Shown here one piece after another: positions 7,470-15,652 of a DNA stretch of 64,000 nucleotides. The notes under the pieces were generated by a model. That model made no database searches and was not told the origin of the DNA. It was given only the letters and a program-made list of their open reading frames with translations. This stretch comes from an uncultured Gammaproteobacteria bacterium (GTDB taxonomy: Bacteria; Pseudomonadota; Gammaproteobacteria; JAADHQ01). A program made the position numbers and the translations under genes. Numbering within the stretch: the first letter of the stretch is position 1; each line of letters starts with the position of its first letter. The stretch spans positions 1-64,000 of the forward strand of contig CAMYJO010000006.1 of NCBI GenBank assembly GCA_947258755.1. Reading direction: 5' to 3'.

Positions 7470-8180
7470 ATGATGAATATAGCTATTATTGGTGGTTCAG
7501 GTGGCATTGGACAGGCATTTGTCGAGCAGCTGGCTGCACAACCCCATGTGCAACATATCCATGCAACTTATCATCATAACGAACCTGAATTTACACACCC
7601 TAAAGTCAACTGGGAGCAACTGGATATCACGCAGGAATCGTCTATTCAGGCATGGTCGGAATGGCCAAGCGAGTTAGACTGGTTGATCAACGCCGCTGGT
7701 ATATTACACAATACTACACAGGGTCCGGAAAAAAGTATTCGCCAGTTTGAGCCTGAATTTTTTCTTGAAAATATAAAGATCAATTCAATACCTACGTTGT
7801 TGCTGGCAAAAAATGTCCATAAAAAATTCAGACATGGCAGACCAGCAATATTTGCTACCATCTCGGCCAAGGTGGGCAGCATAGCCGATAACCGTCTCGG
7901 TGGTTGGTACAGTTATCGCGCATCCAAAGCGGCGCTGAATATGTGTTTAAAATCACTGGCCATTGAATGGCAACGTACCTTACCCAATGTCACAGTCGCA
8001 GCTTTGCATCCAGGCACGACAGATACCGCATTGTCCAGGCCGTTTCAGAAAAATGTGCCAAAAGACCAGCTTTTCAGCCCCGACCAGAGTGTTAGCTACA
8101 TGCTGAATGTGCTGGAGGGCCTCAAACCCGATAAGAGCGGGAAATTCTGGGCATTCGATGGAGAATTACTGCCATGGTGA
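7470..8180 (+). CDS. short-chain dehydrogenase/reductase, C-factor-like
   Basis: NAD(P)-dependent oxidoreductase of 236 aa. It has the glycine motif GGSGGIGQ (8-15), NAAG (74-77), Ser132 and YSYRASK with Y149 and K153 as catalytic pair. The family resembles the CsgA/C-factor group of SDRs. The start directly follows the UbiG stop with no gap, and its end overlaps the next gene by 7 nt. Substrate unknown; quinone- or lipid-derived carbonyls are possible given the neighbours (inference). Confidence 0.88.
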   Translation: MMNIAIIGGSGGIGQAFVEQLAAQPHVQHIHATYHHNEPEFTHPKVNWEQLDITQESSIQAWSEWPSELDWLINAAGILHNTTQGPEKSIRQFEPEFFLENIKINSIPTLLLAKNVHKKFRHGRPAIFATISAKVGSIADNRLGGWYSYRASKAALNMCLKSLAIEWQRTLPNVTVAALHPGTTDTALSRPFQKNVPKDQLFSPDQSVSYMLNVLEGLKPDKSGKFWAFDGELLPW

Positions 8181-8656
8181 ACACGATATTTTCAACTACA
8201 ACAGGTCAAGCGAAGAACTCTTTTTTACTAATTATTACGCTATTGTTAAGCAGTATGCCCGTCTCTGCGATCAAGTTATCCGACGTTGAATGGGAAAAGC
8301 GGCCACTACTATTGTTTGCCCCTCAGCATGATTCCATGCGCTTACAGCAAACCCAACAGCTTTTGCAGCAAAACAACTGTGAACTGGATGATCGTGATAT
8401 GATTATCGCTGTGATTGTTGGCCAAGGTAACAGCACCCTAAATAAACAACCCATCTCGTTTGAATATGCCACGGCACTGCGCAAGCAGTTTGAACTTTCA
8501 AGCGAGCAATTCGCTGTGCTGTTGTTAGGCAAGGATGGCGGCGAGAAATATCGGACCTACCGGATACCCGACCTGGGTCAAATCTTTGCCTTAATCGATG
8601 GCATGCCCATGCGTCAGGACGAGATGCAGGAAAACCCGACAGACTGCAGTAAGTAG
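8174..8656 (+). CDS. exported DUF4174 protein
   Basis: A 160-aa protein with an N-terminal signal or anchor segment (about residues 16-32, LLIITLLLSSMPVSA). The mature part matches DUF4174: WEKRPLLLFAP (40-50), DDRDMIIAV (72-80), GKDGGEKYR (119-127) and IDGMPMRQDEM (141-151) are the diagnostic blocks. The fold is thioredoxin-like without a CxxC. No function is established. It is translationally coupled to the SDR and sits in the light-regulated operon, so a role in periplasmic protection is an inference. Confidence 0.85.
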   Translation: MVNTIFSTTTGQAKNSFLLIITLLLSSMPVSAIKLSDVEWEKRPLLLFAPQHDSMRLQQTQQLLQQNNCELDDRDMIIAVIVGQGNSTLNKQPISFEYATALRKQFELSSEQFAVLLLGKDGGEKYRTYRIPDLGQIFALIDGMPMRQDEMQENPTDCSK

Positions 8657-8699
8657 TCAGCTTAAGCTTAACTCACTCCAGCAGCTTATGGTATAAACG

Positions 8700-9293
8700 A
8701 TGACAGCAATGTTAAATATCAGGAATTTTATTATAACGGCCCTTTTATTTTTCCACCCATGGCAAATATTGATGGCAGAGCAATCCATACACATTATTGA
8801 CGACCGTAGTACTGAAGACATGCATACACAATCAGGCAGTGAATGGCGTTTGCTTACAGACGGTGTAATGGGTGGTGTTTCCGCGGGGCAATTGTCTCCC
8901 GCAATTATAAAAGATCGCCCATGTTTACGCATGCGTGGTGACGTCAAACTTGATAATAACGGTGGCTTTGTACAAGCCGCACTAAGCTTATCTAAACAGA
9001 GCATCAATGATATTGAGGCATACACAGGACTGATGCTGCAGGTGTACGGCAATGATGAAGAATATAATATCCATCTGCGTACATCTGACATGTGGTTACC
9101 ATGGCAATCATATCGCGCAACATTCTCGGCGCCAGGTGCGTGGAAAACACTCTACATACCTTTCACCGAATTCAAACCCTACCGCATTCGCAAGGCGCTC
9201 AACATTAGTAAATCAAAAAGAATTGGCTTTGTAGCCATCGGCCGCGAATTCAAGGCAGATTTGTGTATTGGCAAGGTCGGGTTATATAAATAA
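8700..9293 (+). CDS. CIA30-domain (NDUFAF1-like) exported protein
   Basis: Of 197 aa with a signal peptide (about 1-26, cleavage near LMA-EQ). The mature protein is a complex-I-intermediate-associated protein 30 domain, seen in LLTDGVMGGVS (51-61), the glycine-rich NNGGF block and the C-terminal SKRIGFVAIGREFKADLCIG. The mitochondrial homologue helps assemble complex I; bacterial homologues have a jelly-roll fold and unknown function. The start codon is 43 bp after the DUF4174 gene, the last member of the operon. Confidence 0.85.
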   Translation: MTAMLNIRNFIITALLFFHPWQILMAEQSIHIIDDRSTEDMHTQSGSEWRLLTDGVMGGVSAGQLSPAIIKDRPCLRMRGDVKLDNNGGFVQAALSLSKQSINDIEAYTGLMLQVYGNDEEYNIHLRTSDMWLPWQSYRATFSAPGAWKTLYIPFTEFKPYRIRKALNISKSKRIGFVAIGREFKADLCIGKVGLYK

Positions 9294-9406
9294 GAAATAT
9301 CAAAAAAGATGAACAATAGCTAGAATTATGATGGCAGATTAATAATTTATACTCGTGTCAACACCCAAATATACGTCATCATTTCTTCCTGCATTTCCTC
9401 TATATA

Positions 9407-10369
9407 TTACTGCTTTACCTGGGCTTCAATTGCATCACACGGATCTTGCTGTCTTTGTACCGCGGGTGTAAACCAGACATAATCGAATGGCAGAGTTTGG
9501 CCACCCCATCTTTGCCCATATGCGTCGATACTTTCGGCATCTTGTTTAACTTCCAGGAATCCAATAGAAACAATACTAGCTTCCCTATTATGGCTACGTA
9601 AATACAGCGGCACGCCACGATCATTACGCGTATGCCCCGCACCTGCAATCAACACCTTGGTTTCAGCATTACTATTCAATAGACTCATACTCATTACCGC
9701 ATCTCTGAGCCGCTGTATTTCTACCATAGGTCTGGTTGCTTCCTCTGGAAGCTTGTTGCAATGCGCTAGCATTATTTCATCTAGTAAATCTGCACGGTGT
9801 TTTGTACTTAATGGTGTTTTTTTCAATATTTGCCGGGCATTTTCAGGCATACCTGCGTCACCTTGCATGCTGATTTGAACGAGCCTGTTAACATTGAGGT
9901 TCGCAGGCAAAATATCAAAGCCCGCTAGCAATACGCTATCGAATACACGCTGATAATCTCGCTTGTAAGGCCAATTGTTTTCGGCAAGGTCTAGAATCTT
10001 TATCAATTCCGAGGATGATGAAAAGGCATGCTGCTTCAGCAGCTTCCCTTGTTGGTATGTAATCATTTCAAATGAAACGGATGCAGACGGCTGTTGCTGT
10101 CGCAATTGATCGACAATATTTGCCTGAAGCTTATGATGATGGCCATTATCATGGGTCTCACCCAGCAGCAGGTATTCACTACTTAATATATGATCGAAAA
10201 GTTTAGCCTTATCTATAAATTGACCCGTCTGCACATCCAGGATTGTATTTACAATGACTTGCTCCTTAGATGCCTGTAGAGGGCCCTGTAAAGAAGCACG
10301 GGGAATGCATCCGGCAAGTATACCGAGGCATACTGCTATTGACGCATATTTTACCCATGTACCTATCAT
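9407..10369 (-). CDS. chaN: ChaN-like lipoprotein
   Basis: Of 320 aa. The start shows a lipoprotein signal peptide with lipobox ILAGC (Cys21). LLGETHDNGHHH (68-79) is the signature of the ChaN/DUF399 family, and AGAGHTRNDRGVPLYL near the C-terminus is its second conserved block. Known homologues bind haem and are iron-regulated outer-membrane lipoproteins. The C-terminal stop lies 114 bp from the CIA30 gene and the two genes converge. A haem or iron link would suit the photooxidative theme of the neighbouring operon (inference). Confidence 0.88.
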   Translation of the reverse strand: MIGTWVKYASIAVCLGILAGCIPRASLQGPLQASKEQVIVNTILDVQTGQFIDKAKLFDHILSSEYLLLGETHDNGHHHKLQANIVDQLRQQQPSASVSFEMITYQQGKLLKQHAFSSSSELIKILDLAENNWPYKRDYQRVFDSVLLAGFDILPANLNVNRLVQISMQGDAGMPENARQILKKTPLSTKHRADLLDEIMLAHCNKLPEEATRPMVEIQRLRDAVMSMSLLNSNAETKVLIAGAGHTRNDRGVPLYLRSHNREASIVSIGFLEVKQDAESIDAYGQRWGGQTLPFDYVWFTPAVQRQQDPCDAIEAQVKQ

Positions 10370-10500
10370 CTTGTTTTTACCACTCTTTAACTGAACTGAG
10401 TAAAGATCACTAACTTCACTTCACCGCAAACAAATGAATCTCACGATCTAATAACCTTATGCGAACTTCATAGGTCCTGTCAAAGTGACGTAAACAGGCT

Positions 10501-10668
10501 TTACAGATGCTCCTGCTGCAAATTTTCTATATATAAGTAGAATCGTTTATTTTCATCCGACGTAAAATAAATCTTTCGCACATCTTCACCTTCACGTTTT
10601 ACCAAAAATGGTGCGTAAATATTGGTTACTTTTTCACCATTGACTGGATCAATAGTCTGGACTTGCAT
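10501..10668 (-). CDS. 55-aa mini-protein, paralogue of the next gene (YHS-like without Cys)
   Basis: ATG at 10668 follows AGGAG with normal spacing and opens 55 codons to TAA at 10503-10501. The peptide begins MQVQTIDPVNGEKV and ends with IYFTSDENKRFYLYIENL. It aligns with the 63-aa protein encoded at 10734-10925: both have the pattern DP-NG--V, APF, KI-F-S-EN and Y. The layout recalls the YHS domain (DPVCGMxV, then YFCSxxCxxxF), but each metal-ligand Cys is another residue (Asn, Thr). Function unknown. Confidence 0.75.
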   Translation of the reverse strand: MQVQTIDPVNGEKVTNIYAPFLVKREGEDVRKIYFTSDENKRFYLYIENLQQEHL

Positions 10669-10733
10669 CGTTATTCTCCTTAGTAAGGATGGGTTATGAA
10701 AGCTACAATTCCTGCCTGCAAACCCTTGTTTGG

Positions 10734-10925
10734 CTATCTGGCCGATATATGGTTGTGAAACTGACTGGATAGATTGGTCAGTATGTAATCATAGACCTGC
10801 CTGTTCTCATACGAATTGAAAAATATTTTGATTAGATCATCTCCACCGTCTTCTATAGCAAACGGTGCGTGCTCAGTATCAATTACATCCATGCCGTTAA
10901 TTGGGTCTGTAACCTGAACTCTCAT
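10734..10925 (-). CDS. 63-aa mini-protein, tandem paralogue (YHS-like without Cys)
   Basis: Starts at 10925 after AAGGAG. The N-terminus is MRVQVTDPINGMDV and the second half contains APFAIEDGGDD and KIFFNSYENRQVYDY. It is a paralogue of the 55-aa gene 65 bp downstream, co-oriented with it. The DPINGMDV and FFNSYEN positions match DPVCGM and YFCSxxC of YHS domains with Cys replaced by Asn, so a metal-binding role seems lost or changed. A fasciclin gene terminates just upstream. No function is known. Confidence 0.75.
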   Translation of the reverse strand: MRVQVTDPINGMDVIDTEHAPFAIEDGGDDLIKIFFNSYENRQVYDYILTNLSSQFHNHISAR

Positions 10926-10948
10926 AGTGTTTCTCCTTCGTGCGCGTT

Positions 10949-10980
10949 AAAAAGCATGCCGGGTTGGGGATCCCGGCATG
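10949..10980 (-). terminator. rho-independent terminator of the fasciclin gene
   Basis: CATGCCGGG (10955-10963) pairs with CCCGGCATG (10972-10980), a 9-bp GC-rich stem with an 8-nt loop. Read leftward it is followed by GCTTTTTAAC (five T, 10953-10949). It lies 22 bp past the fasciclin stop and before the ribosome site of the next small gene. Confidence 0.85.
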
Positions 10981-11002
10981 AAGGAAGGCCGGATCGCTGA
11001 AA

Positions 11003-11668
11003 TCAGAGCTTTGATATCATGTCCGGTGGGAGTATTACGCTATCGATCACATGTATCACGCCATTGCTGGTCATGATGTCAGTCTTGGTTACCTTGGCAT
11101 TGTTCACCATTACTGAATCACCAACGGTGATATTCACAGACTGCCCCTCAACCGTACTGGCACTATTCAGCTTCACTACGTCCTCGGCTTTAACCTGCCC
11201 CGCCACTACGTGGTATGTCAGCACCTTGGCCAGCGCTTTCTTGTCGCTCAGCAGTGCATTTAAGGTATCTTTGGGTAACTTGGCGAATGCAGCATCCGTC
11301 GGTGCAAACACAGTGAATGGGCCCTTGCCCTTCAGTGTTTCGACCAGGTCAGCGGCTTTAATAGCTGTAACCAGTGTATCGAAACTACCTGCAGAAATTG
11401 CTGTATCGACTATATCTGGCTTGGCATTGTCGTAGCTCATGCTGCTATGCTTGGCACCGTAACCCATGCCCACTTGATACGCTCTGACAGGTGCCTGTTG
11501 GCCCGCTGAAGCACGCACCGGCTGATAGACTGCATTTGAATAGTTACTGCCAACAGCCTCGGACTTCATGGAATGCTGATAACCACTACCGGCATAGGCG
11601 GTTTGGGTGAGTAACAAACTGCCTACAGCGGCGCCGAGTACAGATGAAAATTGTTTGATCTTTGTCAT
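11003..11668 (-). CDS. secreted fasciclin (FAS1) domain protein
   Basis: Of 221 aa: signal peptide 1-26 (TAYA-GS), a Ser/Tyr/Gly-rich linker to about residue 80, then one FAS1 domain from [10 protein letters not shown] to the C-terminus. The domain has [23 protein letters not shown] and [14 protein letters not shown], the H1 and H2 blocks of the family. FAS1 proteins mediate adhesion or small-molecule binding outside the cytoplasm. A TGTACA hexamer at 11825-11830 lies 157 bp upstream, like those before the photolyase operon. The gene has its own terminator at 10949-10980. Confidence 0.92.
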   Translation of the reverse strand: MTKIKQFSSVLGAAVGSLLLTQTAYAGSGYQHSMKSEAVGSNYSNAVYQPVRASAGQQAPVRAYQVGMGYGAKHSSMSYDNAKPDIVDTAISAGSFDTLVTAIKAADLVETLKGKGPFTVFAPTDAAFAKLPKDTLNALLSDKKALAKVLTYHVVAGQVKAEDVVKLNSASTVEGQSVNITVGDSVMVNNAKVTKTDIMTSNGVIHVIDSVILPPDMISKL

Positions 11669-12140
11669 GTCAAAATCTCCTCAAATTTAGAAATGCCTGT
11701 TGTGCCCCTAAGCAACCACTAAAATTTCAGCAAAAGATCTGTTAGCTGCCTCAGGCTGTTAATTGTCCAGATACCCATCGTCCAATATTTGTCTAGAAAT
11801 ATTTAGATTATTGACTATCTGTAATGTACAATAGTTGTTCGTTATTGGCTGGTCAATATTATTATATGGACATTTTATGGACATTTATTAAAGGTCGGTA
11901 ATTTCAATCAGTTGCTAGAAATACAATTGGATAGATTCATGATTGCAGGCTTGATGACGGGCATTTTGCGCCACCTATCCACAAAAAGGCGACTGAATAT
12001 TATGAGGATGACCAGGCCGACAGCACAAATCATGTTGTTCTTTAAATTAAAGGGGTCGGTGACAACTGACAAGCATTCGCATTATCATTTGTCACCAGCC
12101 CCTTTAATTATGAGTGTCTCGATAATTCCTTTAGACAAGT
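11669..12140. other. 472-bp intergenic region between fasciclin gene and ycaQ
   Basis: The two genes diverge here. It contains TGTACA (11825-11830) as a possible LitR-like half-site and the palindrome at 12045-12109. A weak ORF (11912-12154) crosses the palindrome and the start of ycaQ and is not supported. No RNA gene is recognised. Confidence 0.6.
12045..12109. repeat. imperfect palindrome AATTAAAGGGG...GGTGACAA
   Basis: AATTAAAGGGG (12045-12055) pairs with CCCCTTTAATT (12099-12109), then after a 2-nt mismatch GGTGACAA (12058-12065) pairs with TTGTCACC (12089-12096). The stem is about 19 bp around a 23-nt loop. It is built like the GGGGTCAGAGAACAATT palindromes but has another core, so it may be another REP family or a terminator. 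Confidence 0.75.
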
Positions 12141-13361
12141 ATGACCATGATTGAAATTAAACGTCCACAAGAGCTAGCACGTTTACGCCGCCTTGCCCTG
12201 GCTGCACAAGGTTTGCTGCAGACTCAGCCCTATGGGCGTGGTTTGGCGGGGGCGCGTAAAGCGATTAACCACATAGGTTATGTACAGATCGACACCATAT
12301 CGGTGGTGGAACGAGCGCACCATCATGTTTTTCACTCTAGAGTGCCTAATTTCAAGCCGGCCATGACAAATCAAATGTTACTCGATGGAGACATTTTTGA
12401 ATATTGGGCACACGCGGCAGCTTTTCTACCCATCACCGACTTTCGCTTCTCCTTACCCTACAAAAACGCCATTAAAAGCGGCCAAACCCATTGGTATAAA
12501 ACCCGTGATAAGAAGCTCATGGGTGAATTGTTGGCCCGCATACGTTCTGATGGCCCGATAAGATCCCGAGATTTAGAATCTAACACCAGCAAACGTGCGG
12601 GCTGGTGGGACTGGAAGCCAGCCAAAAAGGCACTCGAACAGATGTATATGGAAGGCGACCTGATGGTCAGCGACCGCGAAGGCTTCCAAAAACAATATGA
12701 TCTGACCGAGCGGGTACTGCCATCCCACGTAAATTCACAAATGCCCAGCATGGAAGAATTTGCCGCGCACATGATAGACCAGCAGTTGCGCTGCCATGGC
12801 TTTGCTTCACTCAAAGGGCTGACCTACCAGCGCCGAAATGCTGAACTACGCAAAGCGGTGAAAGCCTTGATCTACGAAAGGTTGGCGCAGCACACGTTAG
12901 AACAAGTACAAGTGAGCAGTGGCGAATTATTTATATTGGAAACGGGCGCGCTCGAACGCCGCCTTCCCCGGTTGAGCAAGCGCATGCTGATTCTTTCGCC
13001 GTTCGACAACAGTGTCATTCAGCGTGAACGGCTCAAAGCACTGTTTCAATACGACTATCAGTTGGAATGCTATGTACCCGCAGCCAAGCGCCAGTATGGC
13101 TACTTTTCCCTACCGCTACTTTACCGAGATGAATTTATTGGGCGGATGGATTGTAAAGCCCATCGAAAAATCAGACATCTGGAAATCAAATCGTTACATT
13201 TGCAACAGCACAATTTTGATGAAGATTCAGTCATTACTGCATTTGTAGACGCCATCACACAGTTCTGTCATTTTCAGGAATGTGACACTGTGTCTTTGAC
13301 TAAGGCCCATCCAAAACAACTAACCCGACGTTTGCACAGCGCACTAAAGCCCCTTGGGTAA
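12141..13361 (+). CDS. ycaQ: YcaQ-family DNA interstrand crosslink glycosylase
   Basis: Of 406 aa, the length of E. coli YcaQ (AlkX). The protein is built of tandem winged-helix domains (HTH_42). VQIDTISVVERAHHHVFHSR (48-67) carries the family QxD catalytic motif (Q49, D51). The C-terminal part has RRLPRLSKRMLILSPFDN and GYFSLPLL, also conserved. It unhooks interstrand crosslinks and removes alkylated purines. The start ATG at 12141 (or 12147, two codons later) is likely. No neighbour shares the strand closely. Placement next to the photolyase island adds a DNA-repair theme (inference). Confidence 0.92.
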   Translation: MTMIEIKRPQELARLRRLALAAQGLLQTQPYGRGLAGARKAINHIGYVQIDTISVVERAHHHVFHSRVPNFKPAMTNQMLLDGDIFEYWAHAAAFLPITDFRFSLPYKNAIKSGQTHWYKTRDKKLMGELLARIRSDGPIRSRDLESNTSKRAGWWDWKPAKKALEQMYMEGDLMVSDREGFQKQYDLTERVLPSHVNSQMPSMEEFAAHMIDQQLRCHGFASLKGLTYQRRNAELRKAVKALIYERLAQHTLEQVQVSSGELFILETGALERRLPRLSKRMLILSPFDNSVIQRERLKALFQYDYQLECYVPAAKRQYGYFSLPLLYRDEFIGRMDCKAHRKIRHLEIKSLHLQQHNFDEDSVITAFVDAITQFCHFQECDTVSLTKAHPKQLTRRLHSALKPLG

Positions 13362-13369
13362 CTCCAGTA

Positions 13370-13429
13370 AAAACGGGCTAGAAAACAATATTCTCTAATA
13401 TTGGAAACAATTGCTCTCTGGCCAGGTTT
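13370..13429. repeat. degenerate copy of the GGGGTCAGAGAACAATT palindrome
   Basis: The stretch (AAAACGGGCTAGAAAACAAT, then CTCTAATATTGG, then ACAATTGCTCTCTGGCCAGG) follows the same order as the perfect repeat at 158-221, including its loop, but with several changes. It lies just after the ycaQ stop. Confidence 0.6.
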
Positions 13430-13482
13430 ATGTCCCTGTTTATTATTGAATAAGCCATCTACACGTATGGGCCTGTGGACAT

Positions 13483-13498
13483 TTTATGCTAGCATAAA
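13483..13498. promoter_or_regulatory. perfect 16-bp palindrome upstream of chrA
   Basis: TTTATGCTAGCATAAA reads the same on both strands and lies 102 bp before the chrA start. A second short dyad, GCTATT-AA-AATAGC, is at 13537-13550. Such dyads are typical of dimeric regulator operators; the regulator is unknown. Confidence 0.45.
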
Positions 13499-13599
13499 CA
13501 CTATTGCCTCACGTCAACAGTAGAGTAATCCGGCTCGCTATTAAAATAGCACTTTAGCGAACCAGAGTACTATTAACTAATAATAAAAAGGCGAGTCAC

Positions 13600-14946
13600 A
13601 TGCAACAACAAGCTGATACAGAGCGTCCTGCTGCCGTACCTGTGCGCGAAGCCTTTCTTTATTGGCTCAAACTCGGCTTTATCAGTTTTGGTGGCCCGGC
13701 CGGGCAGATCAGCATGATGCACCAGGAACTGGTTGAGAAACGCCGATGGATATCCGAACACCGTTTTCTGCATGCACTGAACTATACGATGGTACTACCC
13801 GGTCCGGAGGCGCAACAACTGGCCACCTATATCGGCTGGTTGATGCATGGTTCACTGGGCGGCATCATGGCTGGTCTGTTATTTGTGTTGCCATCACTGC
13901 TTATCCTGATAGCGCTGACCTGGATTTATCTTGCCTTTGGTGATTTACCGGTAGTCGCCGGTATTCTGTATGGCATCAAGCCTGCGGTCACGGCGATCGT
14001 TGTGTATGCCGCCTATCGCATTGGCTCCCGGGCACTGCAAAATAATGTACTGCGTGGCATTGCCGTGCTGGCTTTTATTGCTATCTTTTACCTGAAATTA
14101 CCCTTTCCCTATATTGTCCTGGCCGCCGGCATCATCGGCTACATCGGCTCCCGGATGGCACCGGAGTATTTCAGAAGTGGTGGCCATCATGCCGCGTCAA
14201 AGAACTCTTATGGCCCGGCGCTGATTGATAACGACACGCCGGTGCCGCATCATGCTCGCTACAAGTGGGCCAGGCTGATCAGCATTGCGATCATTGGCGT
14301 CTTCATCTGGATCGCTGCCATGGCCTTACTCGCCTATGCCTATGGATGGCAAGGCACGCTGACACAAATGGGTTGGTTTTTTACCAAGGCGGCATTGGTG
14401 ACCTTTGGTGGCGCCTATGCTGTCTTGCCCTATGTCTATCAGGGCGGCGTCGAGCAATATGCCTGGCTGACAGCACCGCAAATGATAGACGGTCTGGCCC
14501 TCGGTGAGACTACGCCAGGGCCACTAATCATGGTGGTTTCATTTGTCGGCTTTGTCGGCGCCTGGACCAAGGAGGTCTTCGGCCCTGAACAGCTGGCGTT
14601 GGCCGGGGCGGTCGGTGCCGGCATCGCGACGCTGTTCACGTTCCTGCCATCTTTCCTGTTTATCCTGCTCGGCGGCCCTTCCGTGGAAGCAACGCGGCAC
14701 GATGTAAAATTTACCGCACCCTTAACCGGTATCACGGCCGCGGTGGTCGGCGTGATCCTGAACCTGGCGGTGTTTTTTGCCTACCATGTGCTGTGGCCAC
14801 AGGGTCTGGAAGGCGGCTTTGACTGGTTCTCTGCTTTGATTGGCGCGCTCGCATTTATTGCGCTATTCAGATTCAAGCTCGGCATTGTTGCACTCATCGG
14901 CCTATGTGCCGCTCTTGGTCTGGGCTACACCCTGCTGTTGCCCTAA
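13600..14946 (+). CDS. chrA: chromate transporter ChrA
   Basis: Inner-membrane chromate efflux carrier of 448 aa with two homologous CHR halves of about 5-6 helices each. The N-terminal half carries FISFGGPAGQISMMHQ and NYTMVLPGPEAQQLATYIG; the C-terminal half carries TFGGAYAVLPYVYQ and LALGETTPGPLIMVVSFVG. These are the FGGP and PGP blocks of the CHR family. The length fits the long, two-domain form. Start ATG 13600 has AAGGCGAG upstream. The gene stands alone; the palindromes upstream may be operators. Confidence 0.95.
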   Translation: MQQQADTERPAAVPVREAFLYWLKLGFISFGGPAGQISMMHQELVEKRRWISEHRFLHALNYTMVLPGPEAQQLATYIGWLMHGSLGGIMAGLLFVLPSLLILIALTWIYLAFGDLPVVAGILYGIKPAVTAIVVYAAYRIGSRALQNNVLRGIAVLAFIAIFYLKLPFPYIVLAAGIIGYIGSRMAPEYFRSGGHHAASKNSYGPALIDNDTPVPHHARYKWARLISIAIIGVFIWIAAMALLAYAYGWQGTLTQMGWFFTKAALVTFGGAYAVLPYVYQGGVEQYAWLTAPQMIDGLALGETTPGPLIMVVSFVGFVGAWTKEVFGPEQLALAGAVGAGIATLFTFLPSFLFILLGGPSVEATRHDVKFTAPLTGITAAVVGVILNLAVFFAYHVLWPQGLEGGFDWFSALIGALAFIALFRFKLGIVALIGLCAALGLGYTLLLP

Positions 14947-15115
14947 AAACGGCTATTATCGATTAAAAAGGTAAACCAATAGCAAACACATGAGCGGTAA
15001 CAATGTCGAATAAAGACCAACACCAGAATACACTTCAATCCATACCGGATTTATATGATACTGTCAGGCAATGATGCGTTCACAACTATAAACCTTTATA
15101 GACAAGAGGCTTTTT

Positions 15116-15580
15116 ATGTTACAGGAAAAACAGGCAGCACCCGACTTCAGTGCTATGAATCAGGACAATCAAACTCTGAGCTTGAAGGACTATGCCGGCA
15201 AGCATCATGTCGTGCTGTATTTTTACCCCAAGGATGACACTCCCGGCTGCACTATAGAGGCCAACCAGTTTACCGAACTGGCCAGCGAGTTTGCTGACAA
15301 TGACACCGTCGTCATTGGCGTCAGCAAGGACCCATGCGATAGTCACCGCGCCTTTATCGATAAGTTTGGGCTTAAGCTTGACCTGCTAGCTGATACTGAT
15401 GGCCACATCTGTGACGAGTATGGCGTGTGGCAGGAAAAGGAAAAGAACGGCATCAAAAAAATGGGCATCGTCAGATCAACCTTTGTGATTAATAAGGACG
15501 GTACACTGGCGATGGCTACCTATGGTGTTAGCCCTGAAGGTCATGCACAGGATGTCCTCAATCTGATCAAGCAACTGTAG
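15116..15580 (+). CDS. bcp: Bcp/peroxiredoxin Q, one-Cys form
   Basis: Thiol peroxidase of 154 aa. The peroxidatic Cys45 is in YPKDDTPGCTIEAN (37-50). E. coli Bcp has a resolving Cys at 50; here it is Asn, so the enzyme is a one-Cys form that needs an external thiol (glutathione, thioredoxin or glutaredoxin). No other Cys takes that place nearby. It removes hydroperoxides in the cytoplasm. Spacing of 72 bp to the next gene, which is a small Cys-rich protein, suggests co-expression (inference). Confidence 0.93.
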   Translation: MLQEKQAAPDFSAMNQDNQTLSLKDYAGKHHVVLYFYPKDDTPGCTIEANQFTELASEFADNDTVVIGVSKDPCDSHRAFIDKFGLKLDLLADTDGHICDEYGVWQEKEKNGIKKMGIVRSTFVINKDGTLAMATYGVSPEGHAQDVLNLIKQL

Positions 15581-15652
15581 CAATTTTTCTGCATTGACTA
15601 TCAATGAATTGCCAAGCTCAATAACAACTCACAACAAGAAAGGAAAATGTAA

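Noticed and set aside
11912-12154. 80-codon reading frame before ycaQ
   Set aside because: It runs through the palindrome at 12045-12109 and into ycaQ, has no ribosome site and no family resemblance.
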